A DNA stretch of 64,000 bases, from the NCBI RefSeq assembly GCF_023856365.1, contig NC_064538.1, forward strand, positions 12,556,435-12,620,434, given 5' to 3'. The notes under the pieces were generated by a model. The model was not told where the DNA came from, searched no databases, and worked only from the letters and a program-made list of their open reading frames with translations. A program made the position numbers and the translations under genes. The DNA is from Brienomyrus brachyistius. Lineage: Eukaryota > Chordata > Actinopteri > Osteoglossiformes > Mormyridae. This document shows, piece after piece, positions 51,244-63,985 of the stretch (position 1 is its first letter; every line of letters begins with the position of its first letter).

Positions 51244-52425
51244 CCTGGAGGAGAGAATGAGGCTGCCCCAGTTCAGACAGAGAATGAAGTGTTAGCAAGG
51301 CAGATGGAGACGGGCAGAGATACAGGCAGCAGGAGGGGGTGTGGTCTGAGGACAGAGTGTGTGGTGTGTGCGTGCGTGCGTCTGTGTGTGTGGGGGGGCT
51401 TGGGCTCGGTAGATGAGACCAGAAAGCAGTGAGAAAGGCAGGGATCATTAAGATCGCGTCATGGATAAAAGAAAACAGGAAAAATGTAGCTACAGATAAA
51501 TTGAATTAAGCTTCTTACAGTAAGTGCCTGTAAATGAAGACTGAAACCCACAAATTATTTTCAGGAAGTAGTAATATGAAACATTTTCATAACGATATAA
51601 GAATAATGCAAAATACACATAAATAAAAATAACGCATAACGTTTCTTAAGCAATTTGTTGTTGTTGCTTACATTAAAACCTTTAACGGCTTATTTTATCT
51701 TTGACTACATACGGCGGATGTTTAATTTTTAACTGTAACGTTCTGTAACCGCAGCTTAATGCGCTCTGCGCTATTCAGGCATCCAATCACGTCAACCTTT
51801 AAAAAAAAAGATTTTGTGAATGCAGTAGAGCCATTTAAAGTTATGTACCACGGTGCATTGCCACCTAACGATGTATGCTACAGCAGCTCACAGGCGCGAG
51901 ACTTCATCCAGTAATGCAAATCACCTAAAAGGCTTTAGAGTCTCGACCTTTTATTTTTACTTTTTACATTTTCTATATATCGTTACATCGTTTCCTAAAT
52001 AAAGTGAACAAACACCACGGGGAGACAACAAAAAGGAGCCAACTATATTTTTACTGTGATGCGAAGACAAAATCACTCTACACCGCAGTAGACAGGAAGC
52101 TAATTATAGGCTAAATCTCATCAGAACAGCCTACAGCAAATTTTCCGTACCTAACTCATTCCTCTTTTTTCCATAGCCACCCCCAAACACTTCTGCGTCA
52201 AAATTTAATGAAAATACCCAAACCCCCGATTCTTGAAGAACCCCGAGAGCAGGGTTAGTGGAAAATCCATAGTAACGTTGCAAATTCAAAATTCAAAATG
52301 GTTAAAATTTTTTAAAATAGTTGTGCGTGAGAACCCACGGGTATTTATACCACGTGTTGTATTAAATTAATATTTATGTGTATTAAGAGCAGTACAGGAA
52401 TAACTAAAAAAAAAAAAAAAGCATA

Positions 52426-52498
52426 CGCCCGAACAGGGACTTGAACCCTGGACCCTCAGATTAAAAGTCTGATGCTCTACCGACTGAGCTATCCGGGC
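52426..52498 (-). tRNA. tRNA-Lys, anticodon UUU
   Basis: On the minus strand a 73-nt cloverleaf. The acceptor stem GCCCGGA pairs with TTCGGGC (one G-T pair), followed by discriminator G. D-loop AGCTCAGTCGGTAGAGC contains the A box. The anticodon arm CAGACTTTTAATCTG has TTT as anticodon. T arm CAGGGTTCAAGTCCCTG is the B box. No intron and no encoded CCA. A run of T on the minus strand (plus 52406-52420, all A) begins a few bases downstream, as for a Pol III terminator. It reads AAA/AAG lysine codons. It looks intact and functional, unlike the tRNA-derived SINE heads nearby. Confidence 0.96.
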
Positions 52499-54479
52499 TC
52501 TATTCAGGGTGGGATTTTAACATGTAGTAGTAATTATGCAGACTTTTATGAACGCCATTTATTATATTTTTAAATTATATATATATATATATGTATACAT
52601 ATTAAAGCTCACAGGGTTGCCAACTTTGGTCGGCTGCCTGGCGTGAGATTTTCAATTCGAGACAAGTCTGCACACACGTGCACACGCATTTGTATGTCTG
52701 TAACAGTTTTTTTCCCATGTAAATAGTCTGTAGGGTTTGCAAACTACCCCAAAGCTCGTTAAAAGCTTCCATCATGTTGGTAATTAAAGTAGACGCTAGT
52801 AAATCAATCGTGTAAAATGTATCCAGAACTGTGCGTACATCGCTGCGCGAGTGCAGCAGGCATTCGTCCGCTGAAGCGCACAATGACGTCAAACGTGTCA
52901 TAAACGTTCGAGCGGACATGTCCGCTAGTACGCGTACGGAGAAGTGAATCAGAATAGACAAGTAGGTATGGAAAATGGATGGGTATGTCACAGGCTTTGG
53001 CAGAAAACAATGCAGGCTTTTACTCAGGGATAGAAATATTTTGCTTACTATAATATGACAAAACGGACAAGTACATATTCACCATCTTAGAAAATAAATA
53101 TGGCTAACAGGGATGACGATATGCTTACCTCTGTAAGACAATATGTTCACAACCGTGATAAAATAAAAATACAAAAAAAAACAAAGTATGGCTTTCTAGA
53201 ACTGCCTTTACTTTTCATTTACACATATAAGTTTTTACCACAAATTTCAAATAATAAATAAAATTTCCCCATTCAGTTTCAGACGTTAGGCAAAGACTCA
53301 TACACATTTATTCCGCTGTCATTTAGTGACACAAAAGGAAACCATAAGCATTTAACGAGCATAAATACACTCGCCACGTTTGTAAAAAATCAAACGAAAT
53401 AAGTAAAGAGGAGAAAAGCGAACAAGAACTGGTCATGGAAAGACATTTATCTTCCGCTATATATTTTCAATGTTCCCATACTTACATATAAGACACTTAA
53501 AGGTCTAGCTCCTGCCTGACAAAATCACTTCAAGGTTATAAGCTGCATCATCCACTCAGATCACAGAATTCAGGTTTCTGCCTTCCCACATCTCCCATAC
53601 TATATTAAGTAAAATTATGCGGCTAAGCAACGGGACTAACATTAATTTTCAGCAATTATTTCAACATGCAGGAATCATAGAAAGTAAATTTAAACAAAAT
53701 AAGTCAAAGCGATGAAAAGGTAGGTTAGGCTACATAAGATAAATCTATGGCTAACCACACATTACTGGGTGAGTCCACCAAACCTGAATGTCATCTTTTA
53801 ATACTGTATGTTGTTGCATTGCATTCATGTTCTGGTGATATTTAAGTTCTGATTTGCAAAACTGACAGATGACTGCATTTCCACCAGCCTGGAGAAGTTC
53901 ACCCTGGATACCATAGCTCCCAGCATCCTTCCCTACCCCCAGCTGGTTCACCAATGTGCAATCTCAGTAAGATTGAGTGGTTCACAGTGACTCACAGGAT
54001 CAGCTTCAAGAACAATGGACCCAGACACGTCCAACATCCTAGCTGGAGGATCCACTTTAAAAAGCTGCTCAAAGTAGCAGGCCCAGGGGGTCAAAACTGC
54101 TAACATGGCAAAACGTAAATTAATTTTTTAGGGCGAAACAAAAATGCACGAGTAATTTAGTGTCCTACAGTTTTAGAACCACAGACCTACAGTATACAAT
54201 GTTCCTGGGAAGTTTTATGAAAATTCAAGGAATTCGTTTAGATGGCAGATCTATGGTTGTGTTCACAAGATGGCAGCTGCAGGCTTTATTTGTGCTCTTG
54301 GCTGCCCTCTGCTGGCAGTTCCAATTTTGGCCTCTGTCCTTAAAGTTAAAATTTTAATTCTGATCAGGTGCACATTTTTAGGTGTAGATTTTCATCTGTA
54401 CCATATAATGTTTTGTGAAGTGGTAAAAAGACCCATAAAAGATCAAACAGTATAGTAATAATGACAAAAATTTGATCCT

Positions 54480-55000
54480 GTTCACAAGGATAAGCATCCA
54501 ATAATCTCATTCTTCTCTTTGCTAGCACTAAGCACAGTTGCTTCAATTTTAATGCCATTTGTCTCAAAATCTAAGGTTGTCCAGGTCTTCACCCATACAC
54601 TATTTCTGAAAAGTTTGGAAAAGGTCAACTAAAAAAAAATTTTAATTATCATGCTGAAGATCAAATGTCTGAGCTGGCCTTGTCTTTGTTATCGCTATGC
54701 TTCTATTTTGGTGCAACTTGTCTCAAAATTTGTTCAGGTCCACATCTTCAATCTTACAACATGCCTGCAAAGGTTGAAAAAGATCTGTGAAAAACTTTTT
54801 GAGTTATCTTGGTTACGGGATCAAATATCTGACACTACCCCCTTTTTCGTTTTGCCATCACTATGGGTGAGTTTTGGGGTGATCTGTCTCAAAATTTGAT
54901 CGCTTTCAGTTTGGAAACAAATATGCTGCAAAGTTTGAAAAAGATCCATCAAAAATTTTTTGAGTTATCATCTTAATGGTATCAAATGTTAAAACTGCCG
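54480..55000. repeat. Degenerate ~160-bp tandem repeat, about three units
   Basis: Three successive blocks each contain TTTTGGTGCAACTTGTCTCAAAAT-like, AAGTTTGAAAAAGATC-like and AGTTATC...GATCAAATGTCTGA-like segments. The landmark GTCTCAAAAT falls at 54561, 54720 and 54886, giving spacings of 159 and 166 bp. Copies are strongly diverged. It could be an old satellite fragment or a self-duplicated unknown repeat. It codes for nothing I recognise. Confidence 0.65.
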
Positions 55001-56928
55001 AATGACCATATGTCTTCCCAGGGGTCTATTTATTTAATGAGAAACAAAATTATTAATAACATTCACGTAAAACAATTTTTCAATTAATACATTTTTTTTT
55101 TAATATTACAACCTTACAAGAGTTAGATCTGTGTCTTTAAGGACTGCATGTTTAAACCTAATGCCATGCCATACCTGCCAACATTCCAGTTTTTCCCTGG
55201 TTTCTCCTGTATTTCAAGGCCATTTCCCAGTGTCCTCCTGTTTTGCTGTTTTCGCCAGGAAAACTCTCATAATTGGCATGGTCCTCAAACTATACTACTG
55301 TAAGTGCATGCTGGGTAATTGTAAATAGCCCTTTGTTTTGGTTATTGTTAATACTTGTGTTTTTGATTGTTGTGTATGTGTTTGCCTGTGTCTTGTGTGA
55401 ACCCTGTATGATCCTCACGTGTCTCTAGTTATTGTGTAAATTACCCACCGTATGTCTACCTTATTGTCCGGTGTCTGACCTCCCTGCTTTTCCCCAGTAT
55501 GTATGGTTCCAACGCTTGTTTGGTGCCTGTGTTAGGCTTTTTAAGGGCTGAACAAAAGCATTCTTTTCTCCTTCAAGCAAGCCTCCTCATTTTTCGCTGC
55601 TGCAATGCCAGAGTGCCAGAACTACACTATGAATAAGTTTTGAATGTTTGTCTGATGTAACCCAAGTGTCTAGGACAATCTAGACACAGAGTCCACATAC
55701 CAGGCCTACAATTTCAACCGAACTGTCACTGCAACCCACAACCCGATTCAAGGGTTGCAGTGTTTCTATCATAAATTGATGTTTGTCATAACATAAATGA
55801 AAATAAAATCATAAAGTAATCTAGTTATTTTTTTTACATACTCATCCTAAGTTATTTGCTTATCCACCCTTCACCCCCTGCTCCCACCATCCCAATATCT
55901 TATGCCCAGAACCGTATCACTGCAATACGGTCTGCAGTGATGGTATAGTAGTTAGCACTCTGTGTTGTGGTCACAGCAACCCTGGTCCAAATCTGGGGCA
56001 CAGCAAATTATATACAAGTTATTGCAATGACCTGCTTGATTGCCGTGATTTTTCTTGTTATAGACTCAGTTGAATAGAACCAGAACCAGCAAGTATATCT
56101 TAACATTTATTGAAGAGTATGAAAAACAGGAAATACTGTAATAAGTTACTTTGAATTTTCACTTATAGCAGACATACGTTTTGCACACACCAAGCCCGCA
56201 CTGAAATTTAAATGTCTTAAATTTCTGTGTTCTCAGCATCTTTGTGACAATCACGTTACAGTTTTTCTTCAAGTTTCAATTAAATGCAAGTGCTTTCCCA
56301 TCTTCAAACATGGAAATCAGCGTATGTGACACAAAAGTGGTTCTGTTATAAAAGCTACAATGTACATGTTACTATTTACCTTCTCTGAATCATTCTCTGC
56401 AGAATACTTTGTGGATATGTTGTAGCATGTCCTGCTTAATCTTGACCTTCAACAGTAGGAAAATGGATGGGTGACTGTGTTATTTACAATTCAACGTGAA
56501 TAGAAATTTGGTAGAAACCGATTACAATAAAATCATGTTCTATGAGTATAAAGCTCTTAAGTGTGGGTCATGAACTTTGAAGAAATCTTGAATTTGTAGA
56601 AAGCACCTTTATAACTTAATTTTACTGAAGATAATGTCAATACCATACCCTATTAAAGTGTGAAATGTGAAAACGTAAAAATCATTTTAAAAATTAGATT
56701 TTTGAATTTGATTCTTCGTGTCTGAACAAGATATGTCTGTTGGGCATTGTTCAGAATATTTTTTTAATTTACCGGACGTTAGGACTTTTTTGTGTAATAC
56801 ATAAATTGATTAATTAATTTGCTGCTAAAATATATGGATGGCTTTTCAGTGAAATCTCCTGGCTTCTTAAGGGGTCGATGTCACAATGCTTTACAGAGAA
56901 AGCAGAGGTGGGGATTAACCTCTGGGAG

Positions 56929-59900
56929 TCATGAGAGGATGCAGTTCTTATCTTTCCCACTGAAGCTGTGGGTCCTTCCCTGTTCCCTCCTCTTGTTAGA
57001 GTTCTGCAAGCCATCATCTGTTTCTCCACGTTTCCCTCTTTCCCTCTCCCTCACCCCTGCTTGGCTTCGACACAGCTGCGGGGGTAGTGGGATCGGCTGA
57101 CCCAGGAAGTAGCCCTCTTCCTCAGACTCAGAGGAGGAGGAGCAGGTGGAGCAGCAGTCTTCATGCTTAAAGTATCCAGGGTAGAGGGAGAGGGGTGGAG
57201 TCTCCGGGATGCTGCAGCCCTTCTGAAGCTCTCCCCGCCAGTCCAGAGAGTCCAAACGTGGCCTGTCAGTCTGCCCCCGTCGGAACCGCGTCTCGGTACC
57301 AATGGTGACAGCGCAATCGGAGGCAAGGTGCTCCCGCTGGCAGCTCTGCGGTCCTCGTCGGTAACTACGATGTGGGAACGGGCCGTCCACTGGGAGGTGT
57401 GCAATCAGAGTGGCGTCGGGACCATGAGGGCCAAGATCGCCGGAGTATAAATCAAAATGACGTACAACAAATTAAGAGGACAAGACAACACCAGGGAAAA
57501 GGCAGTAGCAACAAAGGGAAAACAAAGAGAACAGTCATTAAAAATCAGAACTGACATTTCCTTGTTTCGTAATAGACATGAAACGTTAGTAAAGAAATAT
57601 AGAATACAGTTATGTGAAAAACTAAGTACACCCCACGTAAAGTTTTGCATTTTTCAACATATTTCAACATCATCTTTGTTTCAACTATATTGATACAACA
57701 AATGACATGCACCATTTATATTATGCAGTCCATTGTACAACTGAAATAATCGTAAATATAAATTTTGTGTGCGTATTTGTGAATGTTGTTCATGAAGATA
57801 CCTTTGTAATGCGTTATAATGGTCAGTATAAGCCATTATAATGCACTATGAAGGTATTTATAGCGCATTTTAGATGAGAGCTTCATAGAACTTTCATGAG
57901 GCTTAATAAATGAGGCTATCGTGTGTTTTGCCTTTTAATAAATAGTTATAGCCATATTTATAATACCTTATGAATGCGTTGTAATGCATTATGAAGGTAT
58001 CTATAATGCCTTATACATGGGTGCTTTAAATGTTACCTAAATGTTTTATCAATTATTGCAAAATCAAATTTTCATTTTTTTGTTATGTCATTTATATATA
58101 TAGATACTGTTTAAATGAAGATATAATCTTGTTATGTCCACATATATTAAAAAAGAGGGACCTTTACATACTTACTTTTTCACATGAATTGACATTAATG
58201 AAACTCTAAATGATACACCTTCTATAAATGAATTAATTCAAAAGGGTGTTATGTTCTTACCAAAGAGATCCATCTGAGGTGGGAAACTCGACTGGATCGA
58301 GTGTCTTTGGAAATGCAACTTTCTTCTAAAACCTCCAGACACCACCTGGCCCTGGTCTCCTTGCTGAAGCACCTCTTCCTCTTCCTGAGTCTTCTCTTCA
58401 TTATCTTCCACCACGTAGCTGCAGCTGTCTGGTTCTTTGAAGCAGACCCTGCTGGTTCCGGTGCGAGCCAGTTGGGTCCCAGGGGTTGTGGGCTTGGGTT
58501 CAGCAGTTGTGGTCTTTGCTTGGCAACACTGGGAGTAGCCAGGGAGGTTAGCAGGAGAGAGAGGACCACCCACATCTGGCACAGAGTATTGCTGGGGTGA
58601 CAACTCTGGAACAGGGAGCGGTGACAATTAGGAAAAAAATAGTTTCCATAGAAGTTCATTCAAGATTAAACCAGTGATATTACTGGACTGATAGGACCAT
58701 GTACACATCACATTTAACCAAGATTAAACCAGAGATATCCCTGGACTGAGAGGACCATGTCCACATCACATTTAACCAAGATTAAACCAGTGATATTACT
58801 GGACTGATAGAACCATGTCCACATCACATTTAACCAAGATTAAACTAGTGATATTACTGGACTGATAGGACCATGGCCACATCACATTTAGTATTATATC
58901 ATTTTCCTAAGAGCATTGTTATCTGTTCAGTGTCCCTTGTGAACATACCAGTGTCCCTCTGCTCTGCCTCACTGCCCCAGCTCCTTGCAGTTGTTGTCCC
59001 TCTCGATGTGCTGTTTGGGTAGAAGTGCTCCAGAAGCGATTGCTCTAGCTCCCGCTCTGCGGCCTTGGCCTGATTCTTGTTGCCGGTGGTTACGCTTACT
59101 GGCTCGGGATGCTGGTCACGGGCGGGCTGGCTGAGGGGATCTGGGGAAGGCGTGGTTCTGCTGTGTCCATTGGGTAAGGTGTCTGCATTCTCCAAAGTCT
59201 GCTGCGGTGGGAAGCCAGGGAGACCTGAGAACAGGAGAGAGATAACATGACGGCAAACTGGAAGCTTCTAATAGACCATAATGAAACTCAACACCCTCTT
59301 GCTCTCATATTCACCTAATATACACACACTGGTCACTTTATTTGTATTCATCTATTTATTGTCAATCAACTATATTTATTGCACTATATTGCTGTATATG
59401 CATTATATGATACATGAAATGTGTTTTTTTTCAGTCTTCTGACACTAGAGGGCACTTTAGCGCTTTATATAATGTCTGCTCGTTGATTTCTCACACACAT
59501 TCCTCGCTTTCACATTCCCATACCTCTGTCTTCCAATTCCCCATTCCCGCTGGTCTTCCCGGGTGCCACTGAGGGTTCGTATTTTGTTCTGGGCTGTGGA
59601 TGGGTCTGTGGTTTTGCTTCTGCACTGGCAGCTAGGAGAACTTTGGGCTTGGACAGGCTGCCCTGGAAGGCTGAGTCACAGGAGTCAGAGTTGTTGGGAT
59701 CCTCCCCCAGGGAACAGGGGCGGGAGCAGAAAATGAGACCTCCGCGTGGAAGGAAGGGTCTGCCCAGCAGGGGGAGCTGGCAGTGGGCACAGCAGAAGCA
59801 CGACTCTGTGGCATGCCAGTGCTGGCCCTCGTACGTCATCTGGCCCTGGTCAATGCCTGGAGGGCAGACAAAACAATAGGTGCATATTTACACTTGGAAC

Positions 59901-62900
59901 CAGAGGATTTACTTTGATGAGAATGTTTTTTTTTTTGGAATGAGAGCTTCTTAACTTCTTAACCAGACCATTCACTAAATGTCTTGATTTTTTGCAGCTG
60001 AAAGTACAGTAGTACACAAAATCAGCATTCTGTGCAGTGGATGTCACAGCACAATGCACAATGATCCCCTATTTGCTGATATGTAATTCTATACTTGTAT
60101 CATAGTCAAGTATTGTTGTATTACTTTCAGCTACAATATGATGCACATTGCTTGCGTGTCGACTTTCAGCTTAAGGGCGAACATAAACCTGCCTCGTGTT
60201 CCATCTGGGAAAGAAGAAAATGATGGGTGGGATTATCATGCACTGTCAGTCACCAACTGACCTATCACTCTTCTCATTGGTTACTTGGTTGTTTTCCATT
60301 GGTTCAGATCAGGCAGTGACTGACAGAGCCTGGCTCCTCCTACCACCAGCCTGTGTAGCCAGTCTGCATTTGGTACATTCACCGAGCATATGGCAAATGA
60401 GACAAAGTATTTAGACTAGCATATTAACATCGCCGCTGGAATTTCGTTCCCATCATGTGTCAACATGTTAAGAATGACAATAAATAAACCCTGAGCCCTC
60501 AATCGCTCACTACTCCCTAAAAATTGCACTATATAGTGCACCTGCCATTCTGAAGTGTTTTTTTGTTCTCAACAGCAAATCATAGGTACTGTATAGCAAA
60601 CAATAAAATGCACACTAAGTACTGCAAATGTTGCGCAGAGGTTGCGTATTCGCATGCTCCCTGTGTACCATAATGCAGTGCAAAGGTGACATATGTTGTA
60701 CAAACAGCGCATTTTTTAAATAATAAAAAAAAAACTTAAGCCACCTCTGCAAAGAAGTTGACACTTCAGTTTTAAATAATATTATTATTATTCATGGTAA
60801 TAATAATAATATTAATGATGAAAATAAATTATAGGCATAGACATCCATATCCACTTCATCTCTGCTAGTTTTCAACACGGGGTCTTTAAATTAAGCTTCT
60901 GAAACCATTGTCTTGTTTCACTAATTCCCCATATTGTGCATTACACAGATTCTCCAGGCACAGGGCACACAGCCACAGCTTTCACTTAAATGATGCTGTG
61001 AGTGCAGAGGAGCCCTCCCAGGCTGCTACCCTTCCATCTCCCGCCACTTGAGGGCAGCGCTGAGAGGCCATACCTATGTTCTCCCCGCAGGTGTCGCAGT
61101 ACTCGGTGTAGAGCGACTCGTAACAGGAGCAGCAGTAGGGCCGGCTCTCCCGCATGATGTAGCGCCGACCGCCCAGTGTCACCTCGCACTCGAAGCAGCA
61201 GAAATGCCGCATATGCCAGTGACGACCCTCGGCCTCCGTGCACTCGTCCGCCAGGATGATCTGGATACGAGAGAGGGGCAGGGTGACAAAGAGCTTCGGC
61301 AAGATGGGGCACAGGAACTCTGTGAGAAGCTCGCCACAAGTATCCATTAAAGTTTTCAAAGAAAATGTAGTAAAGGGGAATATGTGACACGAGCAGAATT
61401 GCATCAGTTCTGATTCCATTCAGTGCCAGATTAGAACTGCTCTCCTGCTTCATCTCCATCTCACTTCATTAATCCTGTCTGGTCAGAGCCCAAAATGAGG
61501 AGGACAGGAACTGCTGAACCAGCATCAGAATACTGTATAAGCAAAGCCAAGCCACCACACAGACCTGACCTGAAAAATGGTCCCCACAATGTAATACAGG
61601 CACAATCCACACACACTCATGCACACAGCCAAATCTTAGTGTTTTAATGCGTCATGGTAACAGACAGGTGGCTCATGCCTGACCAGCTTCACGATGATCT
61701 AGAGCAGCAGGCCTGTAGTCAGAAATAAATCTCATGGGGAGGGGGGTCCGAAAACCATACCCTCAGTAGGGTTGGGAGTGGGGGGTGGTAGACTTTTCGG
61801 AGTTAAATACAAATTTTGGGAGGGGTTTAAACCAGAGCAGTATAATCAGATTATGACTGAGTCCAGATTTAAACAAACTGATTGGATGATTTTAATCTTT
61901 ATTATCTAAAAAACGTGGACATTCAACTTGCAATAAATACGTGGCGTGTGAACGCCCACCTCGTCACAGGCCTGGCACCGCGGTTTCAGCTGCTCGGCGT
62001 GGTGCCGCCCGCAGTACACCTTGCCGTCCTGGTAGAAGTAGATGAGGTCCACCAGCAGCTCGTGGCAGTGGGCGCACAGGAAGCACTGGGGGTGCCAACA
62101 GGCGCCCAGCCCCGCCCTGCTGGCGAACACCGCGATGTCACCGCCCCGGATCTGCCTGCCACACTAAGACAAGGGGGAGGAGACCACATGAGCACCTCCC
62201 CCCCAAGAACTGCCACTCATCATCCCCTAGGCTCTTTCGCGACGGCTGTCTGACGCCGCTCCTCACCTGCTGACAGACGGCACCCGTCATGGTAACGGGA
62301 AAAATCCTGACGGAGCCCCTGCCTAGGTTCTCCCTCTTCCTCTTCTGACTGAAGAGCCGCAGTTCCTTCTTCTCCTCCTCTTCCAGGGAGTTACAGTACT
62401 GGGGCTGGACACACACAATTACAAGAGGGATACCGATGCTGTGGACGTGTGTGCATACATGTGAGTTTTGGTGCCCCCTACCTCGCTGTCGTGGGCCGGC
62501 AGCTGGTGGAGGAGCTGCTTGATCCGGTAGCGCTCCCCAGGGCTGTTTACGTATGGGACCCTGTCCTCAGGAATACAGCTGAAATACTGATACACCTGTA
62601 GGGGGTGTATGGAAGATTGAGTTCGTGTCAAGGTGCAGGATCGTAACCCCACACCCCGCTGGGACCCTGCTGACACCACACATGCATGCACCGCCAGGCG
62701 ACAGAGGGAGCGTGCGGCTTCCATGAAAAATTCATGGCTGCTTTTGGGTTGTTAAGGGGCCCAGCTGGCAGTCAGAGATGCACTGAAGGTGGCTGTTACA
62801 GCTCTGAGGAGATGCTGGAGGTGATCTGGGGCAGACAGGGGCAGCGAACACATGCTGCATGGCATCTGAAATGTCCCAGGAAAGCAAACCATCGACTTAT

Positions 62901-63210
62901 GTCTGACTCCCAGCGGAAGTGCGGCCCTTTCCACATGCCACCTGCCTAGAACTCCCCCTGTCCCATCCCACTCTTCCTGCACTCCCACTTTCCATTTCCC
63001 CCAGCGAATGGACCTCGGGCTCTGACCTGCTCTGGTTTTAGTCCAGGTGGGACCCAGGAGTATTCTTCGGAGGCACACCCAGAGTCATCGTCGGAGATGG
63101 AGTGCCGCTGAAAGTCGAACACCAGCTTGGTCATCATCCTCTCCAGCTGGCCCGGTGCGGGCCGAACAGCATGCTCCTCACGCACGCACTTACAGTGGAT
63201 GCAGATCTTC
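56929..63210 (-). CDS. prickle3: Prickle planar cell polarity protein 3; 5' end outside window
   Basis: Core planar cell polarity adaptor, lipid-anchored at the membrane, acting with Vangl. Minus-strand exons in transcript order: 63210-63027, 62595-62482, 62404-62267, 62163-61960, 61260-61074, 59856-59524, 59224-58949, 58605-58261, 57389-56929. They join in frame to 746 visible residues. The first exon carries KICIHCKC...EEHAV and [18 protein letters not shown], as in human PRICKLE3. Exons 1-3 form the PET domain ([28 protein letters not shown]). LIM1 ([18 protein letters not shown]..., with [17 protein letters not shown]), LIM2 ([20 protein letters not shown]) and LIM3 ([19 protein letters not shown]) follow. 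A long, low-complexity linker leads to the Ser/Glu-rich [20 protein letters not shown] block and a C-terminal CILS prenylation box. The start codon and N-terminus lie beyond 63210 or the window. Confidence 0.96.
57785..58040. mobile_element. Decayed MITE copy in last prickle3 intron
   Basis: AT-rich stretch with repeated, inverted motifs TTATAATGCACTATGAAGGTAT and TGCATTATGAAGGTATC, ending TTTAAATGTTACC. It shares TGCATTATGAAGGT and a similar right end (AATGTAAAGCGTTA) with the element at 40213-40628. The left end is not clear. Confidence 0.5.
58662..58890. repeat. 58-bp minisatellite, four copies, in a prickle3 intron
   Basis: Units start at 58662, 58720, 58778 and 58836, the last one short by 3 bp. 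The unit begins AAGATTAAACCAGTGATATT and ends CACATCACATTTAACC. Copies differ at a few positions. It lies between the exons at 58261-58605 and 58949-59224, in the intron, 59 bp before the lower exon edge at 58949. No spacers, so not a CRISPR array. Confidence 0.95.
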
Positions 63211-63214
63211 CTGC

Positions 63215-63234
63215 GGGGGGGGGGGGGGGGGGGG
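63215..63234. repeat. Poly-G tract abutting a prickle3 acceptor
   Basis: Twenty G on plus, so twenty C on the transcribed strand. It ends directly before GCAG|G at 63211-63214 and so forms the whole visible pyrimidine tract of that intron. Confidence 0.88.
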
Positions 63235-63532
63235 CCTTCAGTTGGTATGCATCCAGTAGATCAGCGCAACAATGGAAAGAGTGAGAGTGACAGGCACTGA
63301 AGAAGATTCACAGAAATGGAGCATGACTACAGCTGCATTTCATTCTGCCCAGAAGAGGAAAACAGAAACTGGGTGAGAGAGACGGAGAGCGAGAGGCTGG
63401 AAAAGTGGAGGGTTCAAGTTCCACCAGCCGAAAAAGAGGCAGCTTGTTTGATTTAGTAACTAGAACTCAACAGTCAATGAGGGAATTCCAGGGTAGGAAG
63501 GGTCGTGAGATCAGGGAGGACCTGTGATACAG

Positions 63533-63628
63533 CACACACACACACACACACAGACACACACACAGACTCACACACACACACACACACACAGACACACACA
63601 CAGACTCACACACACACACACGCACAGA

Positions 63629-63697
<69 letters not shown>

Positions 63698-63932
63698 ACA
63701 CAGACACGCACACAGACTCACACACAGACTCTCTCTCACACACACACACACACTCTCACACACACACACACACTCTCACACACACACACAGACTCACACA
63801 CACACACACACACACACAGACTCACACACACACACACAGACTCACACACACACACACACAGACTCACACACACACACACAGACTCACACATACACAGGCT
63901 CACACACGCGCACACACAGACTCATGCACAGA

Positions 63933-63983
<51 letters not shown>

Positions 63984-63985
63984 TC
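63533..63985. repeat. Long compound (CA)n array with CACACAGACT higher-order units
   Basis: About 450 bp of (CA)n broken at fairly regular intervals by CAGACTCACA, CAGACACACA and CTCTCTCACA. It lies in the prickle3 upstream intron or flank. Open frames across it (Cys/Val/Ser-rich) are artefacts. The stretch 63235-63532 before it shows nothing recognisable. Confidence 0.92.

Larger units (their letters stand above)
51244..56928. other. pcsk1n-prickle3 intergenic region
   Basis: It contains the pcsk1n 5' flank (promoter not identified), the tRNA-Lys gene at 52426-52498, a (TA)n run near 52578-52592 and the degenerate tandem array at 54480-55000. The prickle3 3' UTR comes last, reading leftward from 56928. 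No other protein-coding gene is supported; the open frames at 52602-53010 and 53751-53954 have no domain or splice support. Confidence 0.55.

Noticed and set aside
58662..58890. CRISPR-like direct repeats
   Set aside because: The units are contiguous without unique spacers, in a vertebrate intron: a minisatellite.
63467..63769. Cys/Val-rich 100-codon open frame on minus
   Set aside because: Artefact of the long (CA)n array.
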